A stretch of 32,796 nucleotides of DNA from Betaproteobacteria bacterium (GTDB taxonomy: Bacteria > Pseudomonadota > Gammaproteobacteria > Burkholderiales > SG8-41): NCBI GenBank assembly GCA_028292435.1, contig JAQGMI010000075.1:1-32796 (forward strand), given 5' to 3'. Within the stretch, counting starts at the first letter, position 1. Every line of letters starts with the position of its first letter. The notes beneath the pieces are model-generated. The model saw nothing but the letters and a program-made list of their open reading frames with translations. It made no database searches and was not told the origin of the DNA. Below, piece by piece: positions 1-8,979 of this stretch. Position numbers and translations under genes: made by a program.

Positions 1-108
1 GCGACTTAATCATTCTAAGTAAGTGGCTTGCGACAAAGTTATGAGCCAAAACTCGTGCCAGCCCGAAGGGTTGCAGCCAGAATCGGCGATGGCTGCGTTG
101 CTCGTCTT

Positions 109-129
109 GGCAATAGAACAACTATTGCC
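109..129. repeat. 8-bp inverted repeat downstream of MFS gene
   Basis: A perfect inverted repeat, GGCAATAG and CTATTGCC around a 5-base spacer, lies about 70 bases past the MFS stop codon. It could form a hairpin that ends or stabilises the MFS transcript. There is no T-run after it on either strand, so it is not a canonical intrinsic terminator. The rest of positions 1-196 shows no convincing gene. Confidence 0.4.
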
Positions 130-196
130 TTCAGCGGGCGCCTTGCCCTCACCAATTCTGACTGCAACGCACACGCGTTTCATTAAGTTAGGCACT

Positions 197-1582
197 CTAT
201 GCCAAATCTTCGATCAATCGTAACACGCCGCGTTCGTCATATCGTTTCGCGTCGACTTTCAAAAACGCCGTCTGCACCGAAGGCTCGAGCCTCACTTCGC
301 GCACCCCGGGCTCGGCGCGCAGCCTATCGCGCAACAGGTCTGCCTGCTGATTATCGAGTATCGGCAGCGGATATTTTCGCGTCAGCACCGACGCCGGCGC
401 CTCCATGCCCGCGGCGAGCACCAGCCAGACCAGCAGCAGCGCGAAATCGAACAGGAATACGCCGTGCGCGCCCGTGTGCTGGTACAGGAAACCGCCGCAG
501 GCCGCGCCGATAAAAGTACCCAGGAACTGCACGCTGCTGTAGACGCCGATGGCCGTACCTTTGGCGCCGGCCGGCGCCAGCTTGGATATCAGCGACGGCA
601 ACATGGCTTCGAGCACGTTGAACGCGGTAAAAAATATCAGCAGGAAAATGCTGATGCGGCCGATGCTGTCGAGCAGCCATGGCATGGTCAGTTGGCCGGC
701 CAGCAGCAGCGCGACCGCGCCGATGAAGACCGGTTTGATCCGGCCGCGCCGCTCCGCGAAGATGATGGCCGGCACCATCAACGCAAATGAACCCAGCATG
801 ACCGGCAAATAAATCTGCCAGTGGTCACCTATGGGAAGACCGGCTTCCCGCATTGAGAGTGGTACGACGATGAACAACGCCATCAGCACGGCATGCAGTG
901 CGAGGATGCCGAAGTTCAGGCGCGCGAGCTGCGGATCGCGCATGACTTTCAAAAAACCGGGCGACGCTTGCGGCGCGGCATCCTTCGCATGTCCTTCTGG
1001 GCCTTCCCCGACGTTCGGGATGACTGCATAGACGACGAGCATCGCGAGCAGCGACAGCACGCCCGTCATCGCGAAAATGCCCGGCACGCCGATCACATGG
1101 TTGAGCCAGGGACTGACGACCAGCGAAAGCGCGAACGTGATGCCGATCGTCGAGCCGATCAACGCCATCGCCTTGGTGCGCTGCTCTTCACGCGTGAGAT
1201 CGGCAACCATCGCGATCACCGCCGCCGAAATGGCGCCCGAGCCCTGCAGGACCCGGCCGACGATGACGAGGTAGATATCGTCCGCGTAGGCGGCGAGAAA
1301 GCTGCCGAATGCAAAAATTGCAAGCCCTAGATAGATAACGGGCTTGCGGCCATAGCGGTCGGACATCCAGCCAAACGGGATCTGCAGAATGGCTTGCGTC
1401 AGGCCATAGGCGCCGAGCGCAATACCGACCAGCGTGAGGTTGTCGCCGCCCTTGAGATGCTCGGCGTAAATCGCGAACACCGGCAGGATCACGAACATGC
1501 CGAACATTCGCAGGCCGAAAATGCTGGCAAGACTGAGGCTTGCCCGCAATTCGGTGGGGCTCATGCGGCTACCGGAAGACAT
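197..1582 (-). CDS. MFS transporter, YajR-like with C-terminal soluble domain
   Basis: This is a 461-residue major facilitator superfamily protein of the inner membrane, probably a proton-driven exporter of small molecules. The MFS motif A (GWMSDRYGRKPV) sits at residues 71-82, after the second helix, and about twelve hydrophobic segments can be followed to around residue 385. The last 65 residues (from about 395) are soluble and end in a beta-alpha-beta pattern (VREVRLEP, AFLKVDAKR). This resembles the ferredoxin-like YAM domain of E. coli YajR. The gene is divergent from uvrA with about 60 bases between them. The first ATG (1582) lacks a clear ribosome binding site, and the in-frame ATG six codons later (1564) is an alternative. 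The family call is firm; the substrate is unknown. Confidence 0.9.
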   Translation of the reverse strand: MSSGSRMSPTELRASLSLASIFGLRMFGMFVILPVFAIYAEHLKGGDNLTLVGIALGAYGLTQAILQIPFGWMSDRYGRKPVIYLGLAIFAFGSFLAAYADDIYLVIVGRVLQGSGAISAAVIAMVADLTREEQRTKAMALIGSTIGITFALSLVVSPWLNHVIGVPGIFAMTGVLSLLAMLVVYAVIPNVGEGPEGHAKDAAPQASPGFLKVMRDPQLARLNFGILALHAVLMALFIVVPLSMREAGLPIGDHWQIYLPVMLGSFALMVPAIIFAERRGRIKPVFIGAVALLLAGQLTMPWLLDSIGRISIFLLIFFTAFNVLEAMLPSLISKLAPAGAKGTAIGVYSSVQFLGTFIGAACGGFLYQHTGAHGVFLFDFALLLVWLVLAAGMEAPASVLTRKYPLPILDNQQADLLRDRLRAEPGVREVRLEPSVQTAFLKVDAKRYDERGVLRLIEDLA

Positions 1583-1609
1583 GACGTGGGAAGAGGTGCG
1601 AAAGTCCGG

Positions 1610-1615
1610 TATATT
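1610..1615 (+). promoter_or_regulatory. Possible -10 element for uvrA
   Basis: TATATT lies in the short divergent gap, 27 bases before the TTG codon taken as the uvrA start. The -35 region 17 bases upstream (TGGGAA) is poor. No LexA/SOS box (CTG-N10-CAG type) was seen in the gap, although uvrA is SOS-controlled in many proteobacteria. Confidence 0.25.
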
Positions 1616-1641
1616 AGCAGGTTTAGTTCGGCACCCAGACC

Positions 1642-4527
1642 TTGTCCAATCATCGCTCCACCGTCGTACAGCTGCAACCCGGCGGATCCGACACGTCCCC
1701 TAGAACCGCGGGCCTGATTCGCATCCGCGGCGCGCGCACGCACAACCTTAAAAACATCAGTCTCGACCTGCCGCGCAACCAGCTCGTCGTGATCACCGGG
1801 CTTTCGGGCTCGGGCAAATCGTCGCTTGCGTTCGACACGCTGTATGCGGAAGGCCAGCGCCGCTACGTCGAATCGCTGTCGACGTACGCGCGTCAGTTCC
1901 TGCAGATGATGGAGAAGCCCGACGTCGATCTGATCGAAGGCCTGTCGCCGGCAATTTCTATCGAGCAGAAAGCGACCAGCCACAACCCGCGTTCGACCGT
2001 CGGCACCGTCACCGAGATTCACGACTACCTGCGTCTCCTGTTCGCGCGCGTCGGCGATCCGCATTGCCCCGACCACGACATCGTGCTCGAAGCGCAAAGC
2101 GTCGCGCAAATGGTCGACCATGTGCTCGAGCTGCCGGTCGACACGCGGCTCATGATTTTGTCGCCGCTGATCGTCGGTCGCAAAGGCGAGCAGATCGAAC
2201 TGCTCGACGAATTGCGCGCCCAGGGTTTCGTGCGCGTGCGCATCGACGGCAAGGTGCATGAAATCGACGCCCTGCCGAAACTCAAAAAGAACGTCAAGCA
2301 CACGGTCGAAGTTGTCGTCGACCGCCTGAAAGTACGGCCGGAACTGAAGCAGCGCCTGGCCGAATCGTTCGAAACCGCCTTGCGTCATTCGGATGGGCGC
2401 GCGCTTGCCGTGGAAATGGACGGCGGCAAGGAACATTTGTTCTCCGCGAAGTTTGCATGCCCGGTCTGCACGTACTCGCTGCCCGAACTCGAGCCGCGGC
2501 TGTTTTCATTCAACAATCCGATGGGTGCGTGCCCGCGCTGTGACGGACTCGGGCACATCAGCTTCTTTGATCCCAAGCGCGTCGTCGCCTATCCGCATCT
2601 GTCGCTTGGCGCGGGCGCCGTGCGCGGCTGGGACAAGCGCAACCAGTTTTATTTTCAGATGCTGCAATGCCTCTCGGCACATTACCGCTTCGATCTCGAT
2701 ACACCGTTCGAGAAATTGCCGGCACCGATCCAGAACGCGGTACTGCACGGCTCCGGCAGCGAGAAAATAAAATTCATCTATATCGGCGAGCGCGGCAACA
2801 AGTCGCAGCGCGAGCATACGTTCGAAGGGATCATTCCAAATCTCGAGCGGCGTTATCGCGAAACCGATTCGCTGGTCGTGCGCGAAGAGCTCGCCAAGTA
2901 TCTAAACAGCCAGGTATGCCCCGAGTGCGACGGCACGCGTTTGCGCCGCGAAGCGCGCAACGTGCGGGTGGCCGGCCGGCCGATTTACGAATTGAGCGCG
3001 CTGCCCCTCAAGCAGGCCGCGGTTTTCTTCGCGACCATCGAGCTGCCCGGCAACAAGCGCGCGATCGCCGACCGTATCGTCAAGGAAATCATCAATCGCA
3101 TCACGTTCCTGAACGACGTCGGGCTCGATTACCTCTCGCTCGACCGTTCGGCCGACACGCTGTCGGGCGGCGAAGCACAGCGCATCCGGCTCGCGAGCCA
3201 GATCGGCTCCGGCCTGACCGGCGTCATGTACGTTCTGGATGAGCCGTCGATCGGCCTGCACCAGCGCGACAACGCGCGCCTGCTTGAAACTTTGAAGCGC
3301 CTGCGCGACATCGGCAACACCGTCATCGTCGTCGAGCACGATCAGGACGCAATCGAGCACGCGGATCACGTCGTCGACATTGGCTTGGGCGCCGGTGAGC
3401 ACGGCGGCCGAATCATCGCCCAAGGCACACCGCAGGACATTCGCAACAATCCCGAATCGCTGACCGGCCAGTATCTGACCGGACGCCGCCGCATCGAAGT
3501 ACCCGGCCTCAGGCATAAGCCCGATTCCAAGCGCATGCTCGTGATCGAAGGTGCGCGCGGCAACAATCTGAAAGACGTGACCGTCGGCATCCCGATCGGC
3601 CTGCTCGTGTGCGTGACCGGCGTATCCGGCTCGGGCAAATCGACGCTGATCAACGACACCCTCTACAGCGCCGCCGCGCGTCACCTTTACGGCAGCACCG
3701 CGGAGCCGGCCGCGCATGCCGCGATCAACGGGCTCGAGCATTTCGACAAAGTCGTCAACGTCGATCAAAGCCCGATCGGCCGCACGCCGCGCTCGAATCC
3801 CGCCACTTACACCGGCCTATTCACGCCGATCCGCGAACTCTTCGCCGGCGTGCCGATGGCGCGCGAACGCGGCTACGGTCCCGGCCGCTTTTCATTCAAC
3901 GTCAAAGGCGGCCGCTGTGAAGCCTGCCAGGGCGATGGCGTCATTAAAGTCGAGATGCACTTCCTGCCGGACGTCTACGTGCCGTGCGAGGTCTGTCACG
4001 GCCAGCGCTACAACCGCGAAACGCTCGAAGTCCATTACAAAGGCAAGAGCATTACGCAGGTGCTCGCAATGACGGTCGAGCAGGCCGCGGAATTTTTTGG
4101 CGCGGTGCCCGTGGTTGCGCGCAAGCTGCACACGCTACTCGACGTCGGGCTCGGTTACATCACGCTCGGCCAGAGCGCGATCACGCTGTCGGGCGGCGAA
4201 GCACAGCGCGTGAAACTCGCGCTCGAGCTGTCCAAGCGCGACACCGGCCGCACCTTATACATACTCGACTAGCCGACGACCGGCCTGCACTTTCACGACA
4301 TCGATTTGCTGCTGCGCGTGCTGCACCGTTTGCGCGATCATGGCAACACGGTGGTCGTCATCGAACATAACCTCGATGTGATCAAGACCGCCGACTGGCT
4401 GATCGATCTCGGCCCGGAAGGCGGCGACGGCGGCGGTCGCATCATTGCCGAAGGCGAACCGGAAGCGGTTGCTGCGAACGCCGCAAGCCACACCGGCGAA
4501 TATCTAAAGCAGGTACTCCTCAAGTGA
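1642..4527 (+). pseudogene. uvrA: uvrA, excinuclease ABC subunit A, with in-frame amber codon
   Basis: UvrA is the damage-recognition ATPase of UvrABC nucleotide excision repair. The frame reads through as about 961 residues, normal for the family. Walker A (GLSGSGKSS, residues 53-61), the first zinc finger (CPVC...CPRC), signature [12 protein letters not shown], intact Walker [10 protein letters not shown], a second Walker A (GVSGSGKST), the second zinc module (CEAC...CEVC) and the second [12 protein letters not shown] are all present. Codon 877 (4270-4272) is TAG where the second Walker B glutamate belongs: ILD-stop-PTTGLHF. The frame continues unbroken through the H-loop (VIEHN) to TGA at 4527. 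If TAG terminates, an 876-residue protein results that lacks the Walker B glutamate and the rest of ATPase domain II. The start must be near TTG 1642, because a TAG at 1624-1626 closes the frame and no ATG or GTG lies before the conserved [12 protein letters not shown] base-calling error (GAG to TAG) is the simplest explanation; true inactivation or readthrough are alternatives. Confidence 0.93.
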
Positions 4528-4534
4528 GCGCGCA

Positions 4535-5815
4535 ATGAGTTCGATCGCGCCGCGCGAATTGCTGCTCGGCAGTTTCAAGGCGGCGGTCGCGGCGGCTGAT
4601 CCGCTGCACATCGTTCCGCAACATCTGCCGAGGCCGCCGAAAGGCCGCACGCTGGTGGTCGGCGCGGGCAAAGCTGCTGCATCGATGGCGCTCGCGGTTG
4701 AACAACATTGGCCCGCCGAGGCCGCGCTTGAAGGCACTGTGATTACGCGTTACGGCCACGGACTGCTGACAAACCGCATCAATGTGATCGAAGCAGGCCA
4801 TCCGGTTCCCGACGAAGCCGGCGAAACGGCGGCGAAGCGCATCTTCGAGAGCGTCAAGCGCCTGGGCAGAGACGACTTGCTGCTGGTGCTGGTATCGGGC
4901 GGCGGATCTGCGCTCCTGAGCCTGCCGGTCGAATCGATTTCGATGGCGGACTTGAAAACGGTCACGCAGGAACTGCTGCGCTGCGGCGCGATAATTCAGG
5001 AAATCAATACCGTCCGTAAACATCTGTCGCTGATCCAGGGCGGGCGTCTTGCCGCCGCTTGCAAAGCCAGGATTCTCGCCCTCGTGATCTCGGATGTAAC
5101 CGGCGACGATCCCACGCATATCGCGTCGGGACCGAGCGTGCCTGACCCGACGACGTATCAGGACGCGCTCGACATATTGGCGCGTTATGACTGCAAAATT
5201 CCCGCCGCCGTGCGCACGACGCTCGAGCGCGGCGTGCGTGGCGAAATTCCAGAAACGCCAAAGCCGAACGACAAGGTGTTCGCCAATACCGAGAACCGCG
5301 TGATCGCGACCGCGCAGCAGTCATTGCAGGCGGCTTCGAAATTTTTCGAAACCAATGGAGTGCGCGCGGCGATTCTCGGCGATAGCGTCACCGGCGAAGC
5401 ACGCGAAGTGGCAAAGGTTTACGGCGCACTCGCGCGCGAAGTCAAAATGCACGCGCAACCTTGGCAGCCGCCGGTCGCGTTGATTTCCGGCGGTGAGTGT
5501 ACGGTCACTGTGCGCGGCCAGGGCCGCGGCGGACGGTGCGCCGAATTCCTGGTGTCGCTGGTCGACGATCTGCAAGGTGCCGACGGCATCCACGCGCTCG
5601 CGTGCGACACGGACGGCATCGACGGCACTGAAGACAATGCCGGCGCGGTCTGCGCGCCGGATTCGCCAACGCGTGCCGCCAAACTCGGCCTCAACGCCGG
5701 CAAGTTTCTCGCCAACAATGACGGCTACAGTTATTTCTCGGCGCTCGGCGATCTCGTCGTCACCGGCCCGACGCGCACCAACGTCAACGATTACCGCGTA
5801 ATCCTGATCGTCTGA
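4535..5815 (+). CDS. Glycerate 2-kinase (DUF4147/MOFRL family)
   Basis: A 426-residue cytoplasmic kinase predicted to phosphorylate D-glycerate to 2-phosphoglycerate, as in glyoxylate, tartrate and serine-cycle catabolism. The N-terminal DUF4147 domain shows GAGKAAASM (43-51), EAGHPVPDE (87-95), SGGGSALL (121-128) and NTVRKHLSLIQGGRLA (158-173). The C-terminal MOFRL domain has SGGECTVTV, GRGGR and CDTDGIDG. Older annotations call this family hydroxypyruvate reductase (TtuD). Length is typical. It starts 7 bases after the uvrA stop and may be co-transcribed with it, so a polar effect of the uvrA amber codon is possible. No other glycerate-pathway gene adjoins it. Confidence 0.93.
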   Translation: MSSIAPRELLLGSFKAAVAAADPLHIVPQHLPRPPKGRTLVVGAGKAAASMALAVEQHWPAEAALEGTVITRYGHGLLTNRINVIEAGHPVPDEAGETAAKRIFESVKRLGRDDLLLVLVSGGGSALLSLPVESISMADLKTVTQELLRCGAIIQEINTVRKHLSLIQGGRLAAACKARILALVISDVTGDDPTHIASGPSVPDPTTYQDALDILARYDCKIPAAVRTTLERGVRGEIPETPKPNDKVFANTENRVIATAQQSLQAASKFFETNGVRAAILGDSVTGEAREVAKVYGALAREVKMHAQPWQPPVALISGGECTVTVRGQGRGGRCAEFLVSLVDDLQGADGIHALACDTDGIDGTEDNAGAVCAPDSPTRAAKLGLNAGKFLANNDGYSYFSALGDLVVTGPTRTNVNDYRVILIV

Positions 5816-5838
5816 GCGCTCGCACGTTCGCATAGCGC

Positions 5839-5873
5839 CCGGCAACCTAGCCGGCTGTCGGACAACATCCGAC
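5839..5873. repeat. Tandem small hairpins after glycerate kinase
   Basis: Two adjacent inverted repeats lie just after the kinase stop: CCGGC/GCCGG with a 6-base loop (5839-5854) and GTCGGA/TCCGAC with a 5-base loop (5857-5873). The second is followed by an A-rich, not T-rich, stretch. They may weakly terminate the kinase transcript or act as an operator for the PEP-CTERM gene that follows. The remaining bases to 6004 show only a ribosome binding site. Confidence 0.35.
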
Positions 5874-6004
5874 AAAAACATAATCTCTTTAGCACATCGG
5901 AATAGTTCGCCGCCGGGTTCTGTTGGCGTTGCGCCATTCGTAAGCATTGCTGCGAATGCGCACGCGATTCAATCGATGGGTCCCACCACATTCCGGAGAT
6001 CGAC

Positions 6005-7186
6005 ATGAACACTATTGCCCTATCGCTTTTCAATCTGCGCATGCGTGTCGCACAGATTGCCGCGGTCGCACTCGCCGCCGGCGCCTTAGCCTCGCCCGCC
6101 GGCGCCGCCGACTATGATCAAACCAACCTGGTTTCGAATGTCCCGGGCCTTGCGACCATCACCGATCCGCTGCTGGTGAATCCTTGGGGTATCTCGCGAA
6201 GTCCAACGAGCCCGTTCTGGACTTCCAATCAAAGCACCAACACCGCGACGCTATATGCGGTGACCGGCAGCACCAACGTGAGCCAGGTGCTGACCGTGAA
6301 CGCGAACGGATTCGTCGCCATTCCAACCACCGCTGCCGGCCCGCAGGGACCGACCGGCCAGGTGAACAACACCAATACAAGTTCATTCCAGCTGACGCCG
6401 GGCACGGCGAGCACCTCATCGAGATTCATCTTCGCCGACCTCAACGGAACGATCTCCGGCTGGGCGGGCGGCAATTCGTCAACCATCGAGGTCACTACGC
6501 CGGGTGCGGTTTACACCGGCCTTGCAATCAACAACGCAGGCACCCAACTCTACGCCGCGAACAATGCGGGCGGAACGATCAATGTGTTCAATAGCTCGTT
6601 CGCGCCGATAAGCGTGCCGGGCAGCTTTACCGATCCAACCCTGCCCGCGGGCTTCGTGCCGTTCAATGTGCAGAACATCGGCGGCAATATTTACGTAACT
6701 TATGCGCCGGCAGGCGTTGCGGCGCAGCGCGCGGCGACGCCCGGCACCGGCATCGTGAATATTTTTAACGAGAATGGCGTGCTGCTGCAAAGGCTGATTA
6801 CCGGCAGCCGCCTCGCATCACCATGGGGTGTCGCGCTTGCACCCGCATCATTCGGCGTGCTCGGCGGCAGCCTGTTGGTCGGCAATTTCAGCTTTGCCGA
6901 CAGCGAAATCAACGCATTCGATCCGGTGACCGGCGCGTTGAGAGGCTCGATCGCGATCAACCCCGGCGCCGGCAACACGCCGGGCGGATTGTGGGCGCTC
7001 ATGTTCGGCAGCGGCGCCGGCACCGGTGGAGACGTGAATACGCTTTATTTTCTTGACGGCATCAACGGCGAAACCGGCGGCCTGTTCGGCGCCATCACGG
7101 CCGTGCCGGAGCCGGCAAACGTGACGATGCTCGCGTTGGGTCTCGCATTTTTGGGATTCGTGGCGCGCAAAAAATCGCAGCCGTAA
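6005..7186 (+). CDS. PEP-CTERM sorting-signal protein, TIGR03118 type
   Basis: A 393-residue exported protein with a Sec signal peptide (hydrophobic residues about 15-32, cleavage near GAA-DYDQT). The body matches my memory of the TIGR03118 family (NLVSNVPGLA, LVNPWGISRSPTSPFW) and has repeated beta-strand segments suggesting a propeller-like fold. The C terminus is a classical PEP-CTERM tripartite signal: VPEP, then a hydrophobic helix (TMLALGLAFLGFVA), then RKK. Such proteins are processed by an exosortase and are linked to exopolysaccharide or biofilm matrix. No exosortase gene is in the window. A GGAG ribosome binding site precedes the ATG. It is rich in Gly, Ala, Asn and Thr. The biochemical function is unknown. 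Confidence 0.88.
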   Translation: MNTIALSLFNLRMRVAQIAAVALAAGALASPAGAADYDQTNLVSNVPGLATITDPLLVNPWGISRSPTSPFWTSNQSTNTATLYAVTGSTNVSQVLTVNANGFVAIPTTAAGPQGPTGQVNNTNTSSFQLTPGTASTSSRFIFADLNGTISGWAGGNSSTIEVTTPGAVYTGLAINNAGTQLYAANNAGGTINVFNSSFAPISVPGSFTDPTLPAGFVPFNVQNIGGNIYVTYAPAGVAAQRAATPGTGIVNIFNENGVLLQRLITGSRLASPWGVALAPASFGVLGGSLLVGNFSFADSEINAFDPVTGALRGSIAINPGAGNTPGGLWALMFGSGAGTGGDVNTLYFLDGINGETGGLFGAITAVPEPANVTMLALGLAFLGFVARKKSQP

Positions 7187-7207
7187 CGTTGAGTTGAAAT
7201 AGTCGCA

Positions 7208-7235
7208 GCCGCACGGGCCGTTCAGGCCGTGCGGC
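7208..7235 (+). terminator. Possible hairpin terminator after PEP-CTERM gene
   Basis: A GC-rich stem of about 11 pairs (GCCGCAC/GTGCGGC plus GGCC/GGCC, one bulged G) with a 5-base loop lies 21 bases past the stop codon. No T-run follows, so it is at best a non-canonical terminator or an mRNA 3' stabiliser. Confidence 0.45.
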
Positions 7236-7303
7236 CACTCTGCAAATCCCTTAGGCACTAAACGCCCGTGCGTGCAGTGGCCGCGGGGGTAGCCGGCCGC
7301 ACC

Positions 7304-7328
7304 GTAGCGACCGTCCTGTGCTCGCTAC
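7304..7328. repeat. 7-bp inverted repeat near end of SLATT gene
   Basis: GTAGCGA and TCGCTAC are separated by 11 bases, 45 bases downstream of the minus-strand SLATT stop codon. It may form the 3' hairpin of the TIR-SLATT transcript, but there is no T-run. Positions 7236-7373 contain nothing else that I can support. Confidence 0.3.
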
Positions 7329-7373
7329 CAGGACATATTCAACGTAACTGTCGGCACTTCGACCGAGCTTACA

Positions 7374-8255
7374 TTAGTCGTTGCGAGCGACCCATTGCGT
7401 ATGCTCACGGGAGAATGCCCGCTCGATTTCGCTAACTATTCGAGCAAAGTTCGCTTCATCGTCGGCAACGTCATCCAACTCCCCCATTGCGATGCTTATT
7501 TCATGCGCGGTAACACCGTATGCGGCCGATAGCTCGCGAAACCGCTTCACTTGAATCCATCCAAAAATTATTGCCGCCGCCACCACGAACAACTGGATGG
7601 GCCAATACTTGTAATCCGGATAGGCGATGCGTCCGAGCGCGCAGCCAATTGCCACGGCTTGCAGTGACACGAACGCAAAGAACCACCAAAAACCCGCCCG
7701 TTTGTTCCCCTCTGCCTTTTTCGCATACCAGCGGCACTGGTCATCAGCACGGTCGCGTCGATAAATTTGCACCCGCTCATGCAAAGGCGATTCTCTTACT
7801 TGCTGCATTTTCTGCGTGAGCTGATCTGCCGCTGCTAGTGCGCTCGCTAACACCGCGCCCAAATCCTTGTGTTCGGAAAGGATGCGTTCCAGCGTCTGTC
7901 TGAATTTTGCTTTCACGTCAGCGGGCGGCAGACCGTCACTGTACGGTGCGGCGCGCATCATGAAATGCCATGAAATCGTTTTAACTGATTCAGCAACTGC
8001 GCGAGTTCGGTACCAAGTACCTTCAAATTTCTTAAACGCCATAAGTAGCGACACCCCCATCGCAGCAAGAAGGATTATGGCCGCCAAAATAGCCAAATCT
8101 TTCGAAACTATTCCATATGTCGAAAGAGCTGCCCCACCGATTGTTAACAGGCCGTACCAAAAAACAGCACGAAGATACGTGCGCTGCGTTTCGATAGAAG
8201 CTTCATTCGCAGCCCGATATAAGGCTGGCAAATCACCGTCTACGATTTTATCCAT
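7374..8255 (-). CDS. SLATT-type four-TM membrane protein (predicted effector)
   Basis: This 293-residue protein has two helical hairpins in the membrane: TM1 about 30-50, TM2 about 53-73, TM3 about 188-208 and TM4 about 217-236, with soluble helical parts between and after. After TM2 comes a W-Y-R-x-R-A-x-A-E-S pattern (81-90) and W96, which I associate with SLATT domains (SMODS- and SLOG-associating 2TM effectors; DUF4231-like). The layout suggests two SLATT units fused in tandem. Known SLATT proteins are predicted membrane-perturbing effectors of prokaryotic immune systems. The start ATG overlaps the TAA stop of the TIR gene by one base (TAATG), implying coupled translation. Local GC is lower than in flanking genes, consistent with transfer. 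Effector activity is inferred from context, not from motifs. Confidence 0.75.
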   Translation of the reverse strand: MDKIVDGDLPALYRAANEASIETQRTYLRAVFWYGLLTIGGAALSTYGIVSKDLAILAAIILLAAMGVSLLMAFKKFEGTWYRTRAVAESVKTISWHFMMRAAPYSDGLPPADVKAKFRQTLERILSEHKDLGAVLASALAAADQLTQKMQQVRESPLHERVQIYRRDRADDQCRWYAKKAEGNKRAGFWWFFAFVSLQAVAIGCALGRIAYPDYKYWPIQLFVVAAAIIFGWIQVKRFRELSAAYGVTAHEISIAMGELDDVADDEANFARIVSEIERAFSREHTQWVARND

Positions 8256-8728
8256 TAGACGGTATACCCAAGTTTGCGGTAAACATCGTCCGTAAAGTGA
8301 TAGTCATCATTTGGATGCATTTTGTAATGCTCCAAAGCATATGCAATAATTTTCGGCCGATACGGCACGAACACGGCGCCAATATTGCGCAAGATCGGCG
8401 GGCACTGGTCCGTCACACGCCTGCTCCCATCGAGGCTGATACCAATAATGGTGCATCTTTGTTCGATGGCTACTTCTGCTTCCCAACGAACATACTTATG
8501 CTTACTTCTCGTATCCGCGCCAATGAGCAGGCAATAGTAACCAGCCATAGCAAGGCGGCCTTTGCATTTGGATTTAATGTAGGCCTCATCCTCCGACCGG
8601 ATTTCCTGTGCAAGTTGGCAGTCTGTAAAGTTAAAGTCGATATGCTCGTTTTCCTTCCACGCGCACATCAGATAGTACGATTTTATGTCCGTGCTGCTAA
8701 ATCCCACAAAGGTTCGCGGAAGGCCCAT
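8255..8728 (-). CDS. TIR-like domain protein (DUF1863/MTH538, ThsB-like)
   Basis: A 157-residue stand-alone TIR-like protein. It has an N-terminal strand plus turn (RTFVGFSSTD, 5-14), the helix KSYYLMCAWKEN, the strand and loop DFNFTDCQLA (31-40), a central strand YYCLLIGADT (64-73), then KYVRWEAEVAIEQ (78-90) with the candidate catalytic glutamate E83 (or E85), and IIGISLDG (94-101). This order matches DUF1863-type TIR proteins such as Thoeris ThsB. TIR domains of this group convert NAD+ into signalling nucleotides upon phage sensing. The strong AGGAG site 7 bases before the ATG supports the start. It is the first gene of a two-gene unit with the SLATT protein, so a sensor-to-membrane-effector relay is the natural inference. 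No ThsA (SIR2-SLOG) gene adjoins it. Confidence 0.8.
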   Translation of the reverse strand: MGLPRTFVGFSSTDIKSYYLMCAWKENEHIDFNFTDCQLAQEIRSEDEAYIKSKCKGRLAMAGYYCLLIGADTRSKHKYVRWEAEVAIEQRCTIIGISLDGSRRVTDQCPPILRNIGAVFVPYRPKIIAYALEHYKMHPNDDYHFTDDVYRKLGYTV

Positions 8729-8842
8729 ACCGATCTCCTGATTGATGGCTTGGCTGATAATACTCTAAGCTTCACATGACATCTGAATAAGATCACAATA
8801 GTTGACCAAGTATTTGATGTAGAAAATGAACAAAGTTTGTGG

Positions 8843-8866
8843 CCGGTTTACACGGACAGAAACCGG
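8843..8866. repeat. Inverted repeat CCGGTTT/AAACCGG upstream of TIR gene
   Basis: Perfect 7-base arms with a 10-base spacer, about 115 bases upstream of the TIR start. The size and spacing would fit a dimeric repressor site or a small hairpin. No regulator gene is adjacent. Confidence 0.4.
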
Positions 8867-8979
8867 TCATGCTGTCATCTTTGCCGTCGCAAATTGATTA
8901 ATCCCTGGCGCCTCGAAAGAACATCGCCATGGGCGAACGTTGCAATGCCGGACGAAAGAGAGGCGAAGATTAGCGAGCG

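Noticed and set aside
1..196. Gene (for example ssb, often next to MFS/uvrA) at the left edge
   Set aside because: The short frames here lack any SSB sequence or other recognisable motif.
1583..1641. LexA/SOS box controlling uvrA
   Set aside because: No CTG-N10-CAG-type palindrome was found in the short divergent gap.
4270..4272. Genome-wide recoding of TAG to an amino acid
   Set aside because: At least five other genes in the window use TAG at their natural ends, where readthrough would run into unrelated sequence.
5874..6004. Sigma-54 promoter before the PEP-CTERM gene
   Set aside because: TGGC and TTGC pieces occur near 5930-5960, but the GG/GC spacing of -24/-12 elements does not fit.
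7374..8728. Calling the TIR-SLATT pair a canonical Thoeris system
   Set aside because: ThsA (SIR2-SLOG) is missing and the partner is a 4TM SLATT-type protein, so only a Thoeris-like TIR can be claimed.
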